A stretch of 64,000 nt of DNA from JAGGTJ01 sp964457545 (GCA_964457545.1 CAYWEN010000019.1:1-64000); one strand, 5' to 3'. Shown: positions 18,637 through 28,058, counted from the first letter of the stretch. Translations and numbers: made by a program. Notes: a model not told the origin generated them from the sequence alone.

Positions 18637-19173
18637 CAGCTTATCTGTAAGCGGTTCTTCTTTTTGTATAATAAAACAATATGTATGCTTGTTTGTGGTG
18701 CTGTACGCAGACAGGTTGTGGTATGTATAAGGCAGTCAGGGCACTTACGGGTGTGTAAAGATAAGCTTGTCAGTGCCCATTGTCTGTTTGTGGGTATTTT
18801 TTTGTGTCGTATCTGTCTGAGGATAATGACTTTTGCCGATTAAACAACAGTCGGCATGTTGTGTTTATCATGATAGGCCCTTATGTGCATATTTTGCATT
18901 TTCAGTGTCTTGTATGTTGCCTGTGATGCCTGAATGCAGTATTGTGGTTGACATCTCATTATCTGTTGATACTATTCAGTTTTATTTTTACGATACCTTT
19001 GCATGGTATTTCCTTTTATCCGGTTTCTGTGCCTGTCTGCCATTTGGATGGGACAGGTGACTTTCTTGAGTTAATAGTCTTTGAAAAAGACGGAAGATTT
19101 TAATCGTGGGATATTTTGGAGACCGGTTAAGTAAACCCGAACATAAAAATTATAAATCCGGATCTGATTGAAT
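18637..19173. other. intergenic yidD / yidC
   Basis: 537 bases without a credible gene. A frame at 18833-19060 exists but lacks a ribosome-binding site and protein-like sequence. A weak hairpin (GCTTA-TCTG-TAAGC) followed by a T-rich run lies just after yidD (about 18641-18670). The phrase CCTGT[C/T]TGCCATTTGG[A/G]TG near 19025-19045 recurs near 17890-17910, possibly old repeated sequence. Confidence 0.35.
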
Positions 19174-20880
19174 ATGGAAAAAAGAACCATCTTGGCCTTT
19201 GCCTTGTCCCTTATTGTACTGATTGGTTGGTCTGCGTTATTTGGGCCAAAAAATGGACAGTTGCCCAAAAAAATTGCATCTAAAGATAAACAGTCAGTTG
19301 AGGTCAGTAAAAAAGATATTCTGAAGGACAGAACAAATGATGGATCTGATTCTTTGCATCCTTCTCAATCTGCGGTTGCCTTGAATAACAGGAACAGTTC
19401 AGGACAGGTGCAGAATATGGAGGAGAAGAGGATAACAATAGATACTCCTTTATATAAGGCTGTTTTTACTAACAGGGGGCCGGGGATTGTCAGTTTCAGG
19501 TTGAAAAAATATCATGAAACTACCGATCCTCTTTCTCCTCTTATTGAACTTGTTGCTTTACGAAAAGATAAATGGCGGTTTATAACTACATCTTTTGGAA
19601 TGCAGCCTGCATATAGCAAGGCTCGTGATTTATCTGCTGTCTGTAGAGTGGAAAGTGATGGTGATATAAATCTGCAAAATAGTGGGGCAGGTTTTAAAGA
19701 CCTGTCTTTTGTATCAGAAAGGCTGGATGGTCTTGTTGTGCGACATACCTTCAGGTTTTATTCCAATACATATACCATTGATTATACAGTGGATGTTATA
19801 AATCGTTCGGGGCATCCTGTTGCAGGGAAGTTCTTTACACAGTTCAATGTTAATCTTTCAGATAAAAAGAAGGACTATTATTCTCACAAGGGATTTGTTT
19901 TGCTTGAAAATAATTCTCTTGAGGAGGTCAGCCTTAAAGAACCGGGAGAAAAGAAGGTCTTTACAGGCAGAATAGATTGGTGTGCATATGAGGATACCTA
20001 TTTTATCAGAGCGGTTATTCCTGAAAAACCCCTGCACAGGTTTTTTAATGCCGCAATGCTGGGCCCTGATCTTTTATCGGCAAACTTTTTTGGATCTGAT
20101 GTGTCTGTAGTTCCGGCAGGAAAAGTTTTTGCTGTTTACAAGCTATATATGGGACCGCGTGATCTTGGTATATTGAAGTCTGTAGGAGCTGACCTTGATA
20201 GGGCTGTCAACTTTGGTTGGACTGATATCATTGCCAAACCGCTTTTGTATTCTTTACGTCTGATAAATCGTTATGTACATAATTATGGAATATCCATCAT
20301 CCTTCTTACGATTTTAATAAAGATCGTTTTTTGGCCCCTTTCTCGTAAGAGTTACCAGTCTATGAAGGAAATGCAGAAGCTTCAGCCCAGGATGGCCAAA
20401 ATAAGGGAAAAATATAAGAATGACAGAGAGCAGATGAACAAAGAAATCATGGCTCTTTATAAGACCTACAAGGTTAATCCCATGGGGGGCTGTCTTCCAA
20501 TGATCATCCAGCTTCCTGTGTTTTTTGCCCTTTACAGACTTCTTGGGTGTGCAATTGAATTAAGGCATGCGCCTTTTGTGTTATGGATTACAGACCTTTC
20601 GGCTCCGGATCGTCTGTTTCATTTTTCATTTCACATACCTTTTATGACTCCTCCATATGGTATTCCGGTACTGACAATCTTAATGGGGGTATCCATGTTT
20701 GTTCAGCAAAAGATGACACCTACTGCCGGGGATCCAACACAGGCCAAGGTAATGTTACTGTTACCGGTAATTTTTACTGTCATGTTTATTAATTTTCCAT
20801 CAGGACTGGTTCTTTACTGGTTATTTAACAATATTATTTCCATAATTCAGCAGTATTTTATTCAGAAACGATCAGCGTAG
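19174..20880 (+). CDS. yidC: membrane protein insertase YidC
   Basis: YidC (Oxa1/Alb3 family) inserts and folds inner-membrane proteins alone or with SecYEG. The protein has an N-terminal membrane helix (TILAFALSLIVLIGW), a large periplasmic beta-domain (about 90-350) as in Gram-negative YidC, then the conserved five-helix domain. That includes NYGISIILLTILIKIVFWPLS, the MNPMGGCLP-type loop (VNPMGGCLPMIIQLPVFFALY) and FPSGLVLYWLFNN. The ATG at 19174 is preferred over the TTG at 19168. Confidence 0.96.
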   Translation: MEKRTILAFALSLIVLIGWSALFGPKNGQLPKKIASKDKQSVEVSKKDILKDRTNDGSDSLHPSQSAVALNNRNSSGQVQNMEEKRITIDTPLYKAVFTNRGPGIVSFRLKKYHETTDPLSPLIELVALRKDKWRFITTSFGMQPAYSKARDLSAVCRVESDGDINLQNSGAGFKDLSFVSERLDGLVVRHTFRFYSNTYTIDYTVDVINRSGHPVAGKFFTQFNVNLSDKKKDYYSHKGFVLLENNSLEEVSLKEPGEKKVFTGRIDWCAYEDTYFIRAVIPEKPLHRFFNAAMLGPDLLSANFFGSDVSVVPAGKVFAVYKLYMGPRDLGILKSVGADLDRAVNFGWTDIIAKPLLYSLRLINRYVHNYGISIILLTILIKIVFWPLSRKSYQSMKEMQKLQPRMAKIREKYKNDREQMNKEIMALYKTYKVNPMGGCLPMIIQLPVFFALYRLLGCAIELRHAPFVLWITDLSAPDRLFHFSFHIPFMTPPYGIPVLTILMGVSMFVQQKMTPTAGDPTQAKVMLLLPVIFTVMFINFPSGLVLYWLFNNIISIIQQYFIQKRSA

Positions 20881-20888
20881 GTATCTGG

Positions 20889-21065
20889 TTCCCATCCATA
20901 AATGGTCTTTTTGCACAATCTCTGTGTCAATCTACGGGATTCCTTGTGTTTTGGGGATGTACGCCTCAGCATAATCTCTTGATTTACTTGATCTTGCGCA
21001 AAAAATCTCATTTACAGACTGGAAACTTGCTAATGCCCACGGTCTATTTCTGGATGGGCACTATC
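20889..21065 (+). repeat. dispersed intergenic element, copy B (reference copy)
   Basis: About 177 bases filling the yidC-jag gap. Left end CCATCCATAAATGGTC, then CTTTTTGCACAATCTCTGTG-TCAATCTACGGGATTCCTTG; right half CTTGATTTACTTGATCTTGC-GCAAAAAATCTC, then TGGAAACTTGCTAATGCCCA and a right end CTATTTCTGGATGGGCACTA. The two ends are inverted versions of each other over about 16 bases. The last 35 bases also form their own hairpin (TGCCCA / TGGGCA). All other copies were recognised against this one. Confidence 0.8.
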
Positions 21066-21084
21066 TATCACTTGGAGGCTATAA

Positions 21085-21786
21085 ATGACATGTTTTGAAT
21101 TTACAGGTAAGACTACGGAAGATGCTATAAAAATCGCCTGCCGCAAGCTTAATCTTGCCGAAGATGAAATAGACATCGAAGTTGTTGAGCCAGGGTCCGC
21201 CGGAATTTTTGGATTGGTAGGGGGGAAAAAGGCAAAGATCAAAGTCAAGGAAAAGGTTAAAGAAAAGAAAAGTGAAGAAGAAAGGCCTTTGGAGAACCAT
21301 ACCCAGGCTGAACCGGATGCGGCTGTTATAGCAAAAGATGCCCTTGAGAACATACTTGGACTTATGCCGTTAGAAAATCTCGTTGTACGGGATGAGGAGA
21401 AGGAAGGCGCTGTTTTTCTTAAAATTGAAGGGGATAAGACAGGGTTGTTGATAGGCCGAAAAGGTCAGACACTGGATGCCCTTCAATTTATTGTGAACAA
21501 GATAGTGAGCAAGGCCCTTGGAAAAAGGGCCAATGTAGTTATTGATTCTGAAAATTACAGGGAAAGGCGGCAAGATTTTCTTGTTCAAGCAGCTATCAAG
21601 CTGGGTGAAAAGGCAAAAAGAACAATGAAGCCTGTTTCAACCGATTTGCTCAATCCAAAGGACAGAAGAACAGTGCATATGACATTGAGAAATGATAAAA
21701 ACCTTGAGACTCGTAGCAAGGGAGATGGACATTTAAAAAGAGTTGTGATTTTCCCGAGTCGGTATATCAAGACTAAATCTGCATAA
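21085..21786 (+). CDS. jag: RNA-binding protein Jag/KhpB (Jag_N, KH, R3H)
   Basis: Linked to yidC in most bacteria; an RNA-binding protein with KhpA as usual partner in Gram-positives. The 233-residue product has a Jag_N domain (FTGKTTEDAIKIACRKLNL...GSAGIFGLVGGKKAKI), a Lys/Glu-rich linker (about 52-78), a KH domain (GLLIGRKGQTLDALQFIVNKIV) and a C-terminal R3H domain (RRTVHMTL...GDGHLKRVVI). GGAGG precedes the ATG at ideal spacing. Confidence 0.94.
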   Translation: MTCFEFTGKTTEDAIKIACRKLNLAEDEIDIEVVEPGSAGIFGLVGGKKAKIKVKEKVKEKKSEEERPLENHTQAEPDAAVIAKDALENILGLMPLENLVVRDEEKEGAVFLKIEGDKTGLLIGRKGQTLDALQFIVNKIVSKALGKRANVVIDSENYRERRQDFLVQAAIKLGEKAKRTMKPVSTDLLNPKDRRTVHMTLRNDKNLETRSKGDGHLKRVVIFPSRYIKTKSA

Positions 21787-21810
21787 TCTGGTCTCTTAAG
21801 AGATATAAAA

Positions 21811-21953
21811 ATATGCGTATCAGCTCAATAACAGGGGGATAACAGCGAACGTACCACCGGGGCAGGAGGATTTTTCTTCCGCTCCGGGTCTCCCTCGGCA
21901 GTCACGTCAGAAAAACCCTCCTGCCCCTATTTATTGAGCTATTACGAATATGC
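21811..21953 (+). repeat. palindromic element, left copy of mnmE-flanking inverted repeat
   Basis: The element begins ATATGCGTATCAGCTCAATA and ends TATTGAGCTATTACGAATAT, which are inverted relative to each other. Inside, GGGGCAGGAGG (about 21859-21869) faces CCTCCTGCCCC (about 21917-21927). Bases 21817-21892 recur almost exactly in opposite orientation at 23724-23800 (about 3 substitutions and one 1-base gap). It looks like a small non-autonomous mobile element or a structured intergenic repeat. Confidence 0.75.
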
Positions 21954-22206
21954 TCTAATGTGGCTTTTGTATATAGGCTCAACAAACAGGGAAAGACCCA
22001 CGGCAAGAGAATTTTTTTCTGCCCCAGGTCTCAGGGATGGTCTGTTCTGTATGTTTATTTCAGGGTGGTTTCCTGTTTTTCTGTCCTCATGAAAAAGTGT
22101 TCCGGAAACAGGGCATGGCCGCCCTTTTATGGCGCTGTTGTGTTTGTACTTTAAACCCCGCAGTGTCCTGGGCATTGACTGATGAATTGGAAACCAGGCA
22201 AGTTTT
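21954..22206. other. upstream region of mnmE
   Basis: About 250 bases after the palindromic element. Two overlapping open frames cross it but neither has a ribosome-binding site or plausible protein. I see nothing else. Confidence 0.3.
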
Positions 22207-23646
22207 ATGTGTCACAGGGATAGCATCAACAGAGATTCAGGGTGTTGTGAAAAAGCAGATCAACCTCTGCTTGGTAATGATACTATTGCAGCTATATCTA
22301 CTCCTGTTGGCCAGGCAGGAATAGGTATCATACGTATAAGCGGACCTCGGTCATACAATATAGCCTCCCGTATCTTCCTGCCTGCAAAACCTGTCAGGGT
22401 TTTTGAGACTCACCACCTTTATCTTGGCAGTCTGTATGATCCGGACCGTGATGTTGTTATTGATGAAGTCCTGCTGTCATATATGAAATCTCCTCATTCC
22501 TACACCAGGGAAGATATTATTGAAATCAATTCTCATAGCGGTTATGTGCTTCTTGATAAAATTCTGAGGATTGTGCTGGAGCAGGGGGCAAGATTGGCAA
22601 AACCTGGAGAATTTACTTTCAGGGCGTTTATGAATGGCAGAATGGATCTTACTCAGGCAGAGGCCATAGTTGATGTTATAAATTCCAGGTCTGAAACAGG
22701 TCTGCGTCTTGCCTCTCAACAGATAAACGGGTCTTTCAGAAACAGAATTGAACAACTTAAAAAACAGGCATTAGATATACTTGCATCTGTGGAAGTTGTT
22801 ATTGATTTTCCTGAAGAAGATGAGATTCTTCATGAAAATCAGATAGTTCAACAGATACAGAACTGTCTGATCCGGCCGATAGAAAAACTTGTAGAGGCAC
22901 ATAGGACAAAAAGGTTGTGGATAGAAGGCATAAAGACCGTCATTGTTGGCAGTGTTAATGTTGGTAAATCAAGCCTGCTTAACCGTCTTTTGAATGAAGA
23001 AAGGGCGATTGTAACTCCTGTTCCTGGTACTACAAGAGACGTAATTGATTCATCTGTTAATATCAGGGGTATTCCTTTCTGCCTGATGGATACTGCCGGT
23101 TTCAGACAGACTGCAGATGAGGTGGAGTTGATTGGCCTTGAGTTAACATTAAAAAAAATTAATGAGGCTGATTTTCTGTTGGCTGTCATTGATTCCAGCC
23201 GTCCTTTAACAGAATCTGATATGGATATCCTTTTAAAGTGCCGTGAAAAAAAATCTCTTGTGGTTATCAATAAAATCGATCTGCCTGCCGGTTTTGATAT
23301 GGAAGAATATCCGGATATTTTTAAGGGCCTTGATACTGTCAGGATATCTGCCTTGACAGGGGAGGGTATGGACACACTTTCAGATACTATTGCTGCTTCT
23401 GTTTTGGCGGGGGATACAGATACAACTTCCTCTAATATTGTACCAAATGCGAGGCACAGGCAGGCATTGGAGAAGGCAGATGCCTGTTTTCAGTCTGCTG
23501 CATTTGAAATGCAACAAAAAAGGCCGATGGAAATTGTGGCCTTTGAACTTAAATCCGGGATTGATGCATTGGGAGAGATAACAGGAGAGATCACCTCTGA
23601 CGAGGTTATTGAGAATATATTCAGCCGGTTTTGTCTCGGTAAATAA
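22207..23646 (+). CDS. mnmE: tRNA uridine-5-carboxymethylaminomethyl modification GTPase MnmE
   Basis: With MnmG, MnmE modifies U34 of several tRNAs. The N-terminal tetrahydrofolate-binding domain starts at DTIAAISTPVGQAGIGIIRISG. The inserted GTPase domain has G248-SVNVGKSS (P-loop), D295-TAG and NKID. The C-terminus is CLGK, containing the conserved Cys. At 479 residues it is slightly long because the ATG lies 24 codons before the conserved start; an initiation codon nearer DTIAA (CTG) cannot be excluded. It is bracketed by the inverted repeat pair. Confidence 0.95.
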   Translation: MCHRDSINRDSGCCEKADQPLLGNDTIAAISTPVGQAGIGIIRISGPRSYNIASRIFLPAKPVRVFETHHLYLGSLYDPDRDVVIDEVLLSYMKSPHSYTREDIIEINSHSGYVLLDKILRIVLEQGARLAKPGEFTFRAFMNGRMDLTQAEAIVDVINSRSETGLRLASQQINGSFRNRIEQLKKQALDILASVEVVIDFPEEDEILHENQIVQQIQNCLIRPIEKLVEAHRTKRLWIEGIKTVIVGSVNVGKSSLLNRLLNEERAIVTPVPGTTRDVIDSSVNIRGIPFCLMDTAGFRQTADEVELIGLELTLKKINEADFLLAVIDSSRPLTESDMDILLKCREKKSLVVINKIDLPAGFDMEEYPDIFKGLDTVRISALTGEGMDTLSDTIAASVLAGDTDTTSSNIVPNARHRQALEKADACFQSAAFEMQQKRPMEIVAFELKSGIDALGEITGEITSDEVIENIFSRFCLGK

Positions 23647-23971
23647 AAAACTGCCCAAACCGGCATGACTGGATCAAAATAGCTGAAGCCATCTTCAGGG
23701 CTGGAAGCGGGAGAGCAGAAGACCGGAGGCCCGGAGCGGAAGAAAATCCTCCTGCCCCGGTGTTACGTTTGCTGTTATCCCCCTGTTATTGAGCTGATAC
23801 CTGAAACTTGCTAATGCATGTGTTTATATGAAATGAAGCTATTATGCGATGTCTTTTTATGTTACAGGACATTGCTGGGATTGTTGTGAAGGATAAAATA
23901 TTTTGGGAGATAGTCTTTTGAAAGTTAAGGGTTTTTCAAAGGTCCTGAGCTATTAGGAGCATATTGTAGAT
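23647..23971. other. intergenic after mnmE with second inverted-repeat copy
   Basis: Holds the right copy of the mnmE-flanking repeat (23724-23800). The remaining bases, including the leader of the small ORF at 23972, show no other gene. Confidence 0.4.
23724..23800 (-). repeat. right copy of mnmE-flanking inverted repeat
   Basis: The reverse complement matches 21817-21892: GTATCAGCTCAATAACAGGG then GGATAACAGC, CACCGGGGCAGGAGGATTTT and CTTCCGCTCCGGG. The outer half seen in the left copy (second CCTCCTGCCCC and TATTGAGCT end) is not present here, so this is a partial copy or a diverged one. Confidence 0.8.
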
Positions 23972-24160
23972 ATGAAGAATTTTATTCCCTTGATAATCTG
24001 GTTCGTTGTTGCAGTGCCTGTTATGTATATAGTTAAAAATGTTGTGATTTGCAGGTATCCTGATTATTCTGGTATGATAATGAGTGTTACTCTTGTAGTG
24101 GTGTTCGGTGTTTTTCTTGTTATCAGGCACCATATAATTAAAAACAGCAAAAAAGATTAA
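23972..24160 (+). CDS. putative small membrane protein (62 aa)
   Basis: The ATG follows AGGAG (23955-23959) by 12 bases. The product has two predicted membrane segments (about residues 4-22 and 34-52), a short loop (RYPDYSG) and a charged tail (RHHIIKNSKKD). I do not recognise a family. It lies alone between mnmE and the convergent HPt gene. The good hydrophobic pattern and ribosome site support a real gene, but a chance frame is possible. Confidence 0.45.
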   Translation: MKNFIPLIIWFVVAVPVMYIVKNVVICRYPDYSGMIMSVTLVVVFGVFLVIRHHIIKNSKKD

Positions 24161-24258
24161 GCCATATTTTATCTGTATGATCTGTATTGTATGTATGGGG
24201 ATCAGAAAATCCGTTTATTGGCCATATGATTTATGGCAAACAGGGCCTTTTCAGCATA

Positions 24259-24585
24259 TCAACTCTCTGATTCTTTAATTTCATTGATGAGATTTTGATA
24301 TTCTCTGTAAAGTTTTGCCCAGATATCTTCCAGGCCATCCAGTGAATTGGATTGTACACGATCATCTATTTCTATAGCCAGTTCGTATATTGTTGTCAGC
24401 CCCATATTCCCTGAGGCACCTTTTATTGCATGGGCCTTTTTATGGGCAAGGGTTGTATCTTTTGTCTCAAGGGCTGTTTTCAGGGTTTGGATATCCTTGC
24501 CTGTTGTTTCCGTGTAAAGCTGTAACAGCTCTGATACTTCTTCTTTTTCCAGTCCTAATCTGTCTGTCAATCTTTTGATAATCAT
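24259..24585 (-). CDS. histidine phosphotransfer (HPt) domain protein
   Basis: A stand-alone HPt protein of about 108 residues. The phosphorylated His is H52 in AHAIKGASGNMG, flanked by the helices expected of an Hpt four-helix bundle. It would relay phosphate between a hybrid kinase and a response regulator; neither is encoded nearby. I chose the ATG at 24583-24585 because AAGGA lies at good distance; a longer frame starts at 24648 without a ribosome site. Confidence 0.88.
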   Translation of the reverse strand: MIIKRLTDRLGLEKEEVSELLQLYTETTGKDIQTLKTALETKDTTLAHKKAHAIKGASGNMGLTTIYELAIEIDDRVQSNSLDGLEDIWAKLYREYQNLINEIKESES

Positions 24586-24750
24586 TTTTTTCCTTGAACT
24601 TGAGGTTAACACATCAGATTTTGTTTGAATTTTCGTCTGAAAATACATATATCTGCGGTTGAACTTTTCATATACCTTGGATATTGAACAAACCTTCTCA
24701 TTTTTTAAAACAGATGCCTTTATATTTGTGAACAGGTGTGTGTCATATCG

Positions 24751-25470
24751 TTATGGCAGGTATTCAGGGATTATATTGTGAATGGCGTGAAAGATGTTGC
24801 CACGGATCTTTTTGTTGGATCTGTAAAAACCTTGCAACATATCCTTGATGACCTGCCTTTTGGAAATTCCTGCTGAGGGACAGCCCAGGTCTATCTCCTG
24901 CCATCCCATTGCCTTTGCATAACGTTGTACAAGCCCTTCTTCAATCAGATATAGAGGCCTTATGACTGTCAGTTTGCCATTAAATAAATTCTGAACCGGC
25001 AGCATTGTGCTTAAGGAAGCACTGTAGAAAGTATTTAAAAAGAATGTTTCAATCACATCATCCTTGTTGTGACCAAAGGCAATGCTGGTACATTTCAGCT
25101 CTTCTGCCAGCTCAAACAGCAGTTTTCTGCGCATGCGGGAACATAGAAAACAGGGATTTTCTCTGTTTTCTTTTCTGTGAGAACGGGGGCCAATATCCGT
25201 TTTGATTATCCTGTAATCAAAGCCGTAATCTGTAAAAAACTTTGCCAGGGATTCTGATGAGTTTTTACCGAATCCAGGATCAATATGTACTGCCGTAATC
25301 TTGTAGTCAATGGGGATACGCTCTATACGTTCCTTTAAGAGCCACAAAAGGGAAAGACTGTCTTTTCCCCCTGATATGGCCACCATAACATGGTCTCCGT
25401 TTTTTATCATGGAGTATTTATGTATGGCCTTCCCCATGAGTTTTTTCATTTCTTTGTGTACAAAACCCAA
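24751..25470 (-). CDS. TtcA-family tRNA thiolation PP-loop ATPase
   Basis: The N-terminal PP-loop SGGKDSLSLLWLL, the CFLC pair before SRMRRKLLFE and the GHNKDDVIETFFLN segment are hallmarks of TtcA, which makes 2-thiocytidine in tRNA using a [4Fe-4S] cluster. The second Cys element expected of TtcA is represented only by LGCPSAG near residue 200. TtcA or a close relative is therefore likely, but the exact tRNA target is not certain. The start is a TTG at 25468-25470; ATG at 25449 is an alternative. Confidence 0.8.
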   Translation of the reverse strand: MGFVHKEMKKLMGKAIHKYSMIKNGDHVMVAISGGKDSLSLLWLLKERIERIPIDYKITAVHIDPGFGKNSSESLAKFFTDYGFDYRIIKTDIGPRSHRKENRENPCFLCSRMRRKLLFELAEELKCTSIAFGHNKDDVIETFFLNTFYSASLSTMLPVQNLFNGKLTVIRPLYLIEEGLVQRYAKAMGWQEIDLGCPSAGISKRQVIKDMLQGFYRSNKKIRGNIFHAIHNIIPEYLP

Positions 25471-25655
25471 TGGTATATGCGTCCTTTTAAGCAGTTAACC
25501 GGCATTTCTGGATTTGTTTTACAAACCACAACAAACAATGAAAGCACTGTACCCGGCAATACAGACTCGTCTGTATGAAGGATTTTCATATAAATCTGCT
25601 TCAAAAGTCTGTTTTATTGTATGGTTTTTTTTGCCCTGTTCTTTGATGCATAATA

Positions 25656-26540
25656 CTATGACCTTTGGCACATAACAATCCTGTATTGTTGGGTATAATC
25701 TTTTATTCGGGATATATTTGTGTATGATGAATGTTCTTCCATGAGTCTTGTTGCATGTAATGATTGAGCTGGAGCCATTTCAATCATTAACCATCCCCCT
25801 TGTTTCATGTAGCGGCAGGCATATTTGATAATCTTTTTGATAAGGACCATTCCTTTCCTTCCTCCATTCAGGGCGATAACAGGTTCCCAATAGAGCACCT
25901 CGGGTTGGAGAGATTGATATTCCTCTTCAGCAATATATGGCGGATTAGTAACAATAATATCAAAAAAACCTTTCATCTTTTCAACAGGTGTCCATAAGTC
26001 CCCCCCAATAAACCTGATTCTGTCATATACCCCATGTGCCTTGGCATTATATCTTGCAATATCAAGGGCTTCTTTGGATATATCCGTTGCCCATAACATG
26101 GCATCAGGGATTTCCCTGCATATGGATATGGCTAAGACCCCGCTACCGGTTGCCAGGTCCAGTATCCTGGGAGCAAGACCTGTCTGTTTGTGGAATAAAG
26201 CTGCTTTTTCAATTGCCTTTTCTACAAGTATTTCGCTGTCAGATCTGGGAATCAGGACACGTTTGTCCACCCTGAATTTCAATGACCAAAATTCCTGTAC
26301 ACCTGTAATGTATTGAACAGGTTCCCGTTTAATGCGCCTTTTTACAAGAGAGCGGAAACCGGAAACTTCATATTGAGTAAGAGGCTTGTCAAAATTGAGG
26401 TACAGATTGATGCGGTCAAGTTTTAGCTGGTGGGACAGAAGAATTTCAGCGGTAAGGCGAGGGCTGTCTATGTTTTGGGCCTTTAGGTAATCAGATGCAA
26501 CTTGCAAAAGGTCCTTGATTTTCCATCTCCTTTCATTCAT
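25656..26540 (-). CDS. prmC: release factor glutamine methyltransferase
   Basis: PrmC methylates the Gln of the GGQ motif in release factors. The 294-residue protein has the N-terminal helical domain, the SAM-binding ILDLATGSGVLAISI and the catalytic NPPYIAEEE motif. It lies 156 bases downstream of prfA, whose product is its substrate; this prfA-prmC pairing is common. Confidence 0.95.
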   Translation of the reverse strand: MNERRWKIKDLLQVASDYLKAQNIDSPRLTAEILLSHQLKLDRINLYLNFDKPLTQYEVSGFRSLVKRRIKREPVQYITGVQEFWSLKFRVDKRVLIPRSDSEILVEKAIEKAALFHKQTGLAPRILDLATGSGVLAISICREIPDAMLWATDISKEALDIARYNAKAHGVYDRIRFIGGDLWTPVEKMKGFFDIIVTNPPYIAEEEYQSLQPEVLYWEPVIALNGGRKGMVLIKKIIKYACRYMKQGGWLMIEMAPAQSLHATRLMEEHSSYTNISRIKDYTQQYRIVMCQRS

Positions 26541-26696
26541 TACAGAAAGCCGGTGTCAATATCGCAGATTTGATACAAAGAATACAAAAATTTGACAGTC
26601 TGATAAATAAGGTATGAATGTCCTCTGATTTTCAGACCTTGCCATTTGATGTTCAAAATCGGGTCAAGATTTTCAAAAGGGGATTTTTGTGTGCAG

Positions 26697-27764
26697 TCAA
26701 AAAGAACTGGTTTTAAGTGCCTCTGTCTGGAAGTGTGTTATAAGTGGTTCAGTTATAAGGTCCAGTTCTCCTTCCATGATATTATCAAGTTTGTACAAGG
26801 TAAGGCCAATCCTGTGATCAGTCACTCTGCCTTGGGGAAAATTGTATGTTCTGATCCTTTCACTTCGATCTCCTGATCCAACGAGGTTTTTCCGCTCCTT
26901 TGATATCTTTGAATCCTGTTCATTCTGCATGAGATCAAGAAGACGGGATTTGAGAACCTTCATGGCCTTTGCTTTGTTTTTGTGTTGAGATTTTTCATCC
27001 TGACAGGTAACGACCAAACCTGTAGGGATATGTGTAATACGGACTGCTGAATCGGTTACATTTACATGTTGGCCACCATGTCCTGAGGCACGGTAAACAT
27101 CGATTCTCAGATCTTCAGGGTCAATTTCCACTTCAATATCCTCTGCTTCAGGCAACACGGCCACAGTAACGGCTGAGGTATGTATTCTGCCTTGAGACTC
27201 GGTTTCAGGAACACGTTGAACACGATGTACACCGCTTTCGTACTTCAGCCTGCTATAGACCATTTTACCTTCAATTAACAGTATGATTTCTTTAAAACCG
27301 CCTTTACCTGTTATATTTTGGCTCAGTATTTCAGTCCTCCACAATTTGGACTCGGCATATCTGCTGTACATCCTGAAAAGGTCTGCTGCAAACAGGGCTG
27401 CTTCTTCACCGCCAGTACCTGCCCTTATTTCAAGTAATATGTTTTTTGTGTCATTGGGATCCTTTGGTAACAGAAGCAGCTTCATATCCTTTTCCAGATC
27501 ATAAAGGCTTAATTGCAATGCCTCTATTTCTTCTTCTGCGAGTTTTTTTATTTCAGGATCCGGATCATGTAACAAAGACCTGTTGTTTTCAATTTCTTCC
27601 CTTATAGCCTCATATTTTTTGTATGTAGTTATGATAGGGGCAAGTATACTGTGTTCTCTGGCATATTCCTGGTATGTTTTCTGATTCTGTATGATATCAG
27701 GCCTGCTCAAATTTCCTTCAAGTTCCTGGTAACGTTCTTCTATTTCCTTTATCTTTGAAAACAT
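26697..27764 (-). CDS. prfA: peptide chain release factor 1
   Basis: RF1 reads UAA and UAG stop codons and triggers peptide release. The 355-residue protein has the GGQ motif in ASGHGGQHVN and the RF1 codon-recognition region (RVPETESQGRIHTSAVTVAVLPE). The N-terminal helical domain starts MFSKIKEIEERYQELEG, and length is normal. It precedes prmC. Confidence 0.96.
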   Translation of the reverse strand: MFSKIKEIEERYQELEGNLSRPDIIQNQKTYQEYAREHSILAPIITTYKKYEAIREEIENNRSLLHDPDPEIKKLAEEEIEALQLSLYDLEKDMKLLLLPKDPNDTKNILLEIRAGTGGEEAALFAADLFRMYSRYAESKLWRTEILSQNITGKGGFKEIILLIEGKMVYSRLKYESGVHRVQRVPETESQGRIHTSAVTVAVLPEAEDIEVEIDPEDLRIDVYRASGHGGQHVNVTDSAVRITHIPTGLVVTCQDEKSQHKNKAKAMKVLKSRLLDLMQNEQDSKISKERKNLVGSGDRSERIRTYNFPQGRVTDHRIGLTLYKLDNIMEGELDLITEPLITHFQTEALKTSSF

Positions 27765-27884
27765 ATTGAAACCTAAAAGGATTTACCGAAGTTAAAGATG
27801 CCGCCTTTAAAAGACAGAACAGACTTTTTTCAACAACTTCAAGAGTCTTTTATGGGGTTTTCAGAAAAGCTGTGCTAACTGTTT

Positions 27885-28008
27885 TTCTGTTCATAAATGT
27901 ACTGCACATTCCACAATCCCCACGTCAATCTGCGGGATTTCTTGTTTAAGGTCTGTACGACTCTGTGCTTTTGATCTGCTTGATCCTGCACAGAGACATT
28001 TATGAAAT
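27885..28008 (+). repeat. dispersed intergenic element, copy C
   Basis: Between prfA and rpmE. TTCATAAATGTACTGCACAT then CCACAATCCCCACGTCAATC and TGCGGGATTTCTTG match the left half of copy B. TTTTGATCTGCTTGATCCTG and CACAGAGACATTTATGAA form the right part. The far right terminal hairpin of copy B is missing. Confidence 0.6.
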
Positions 28009-28058
28009 AACTATATATGCTGCAATGTTACAAATATCGGATTGTGTACATAGTCCCT

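Noticed and set aside
18833..19060. 75-codon plus-strand frame between yidD and yidC
   Set aside because: No ribosome site, Cys-rich random-looking sequence, and no operon logic.
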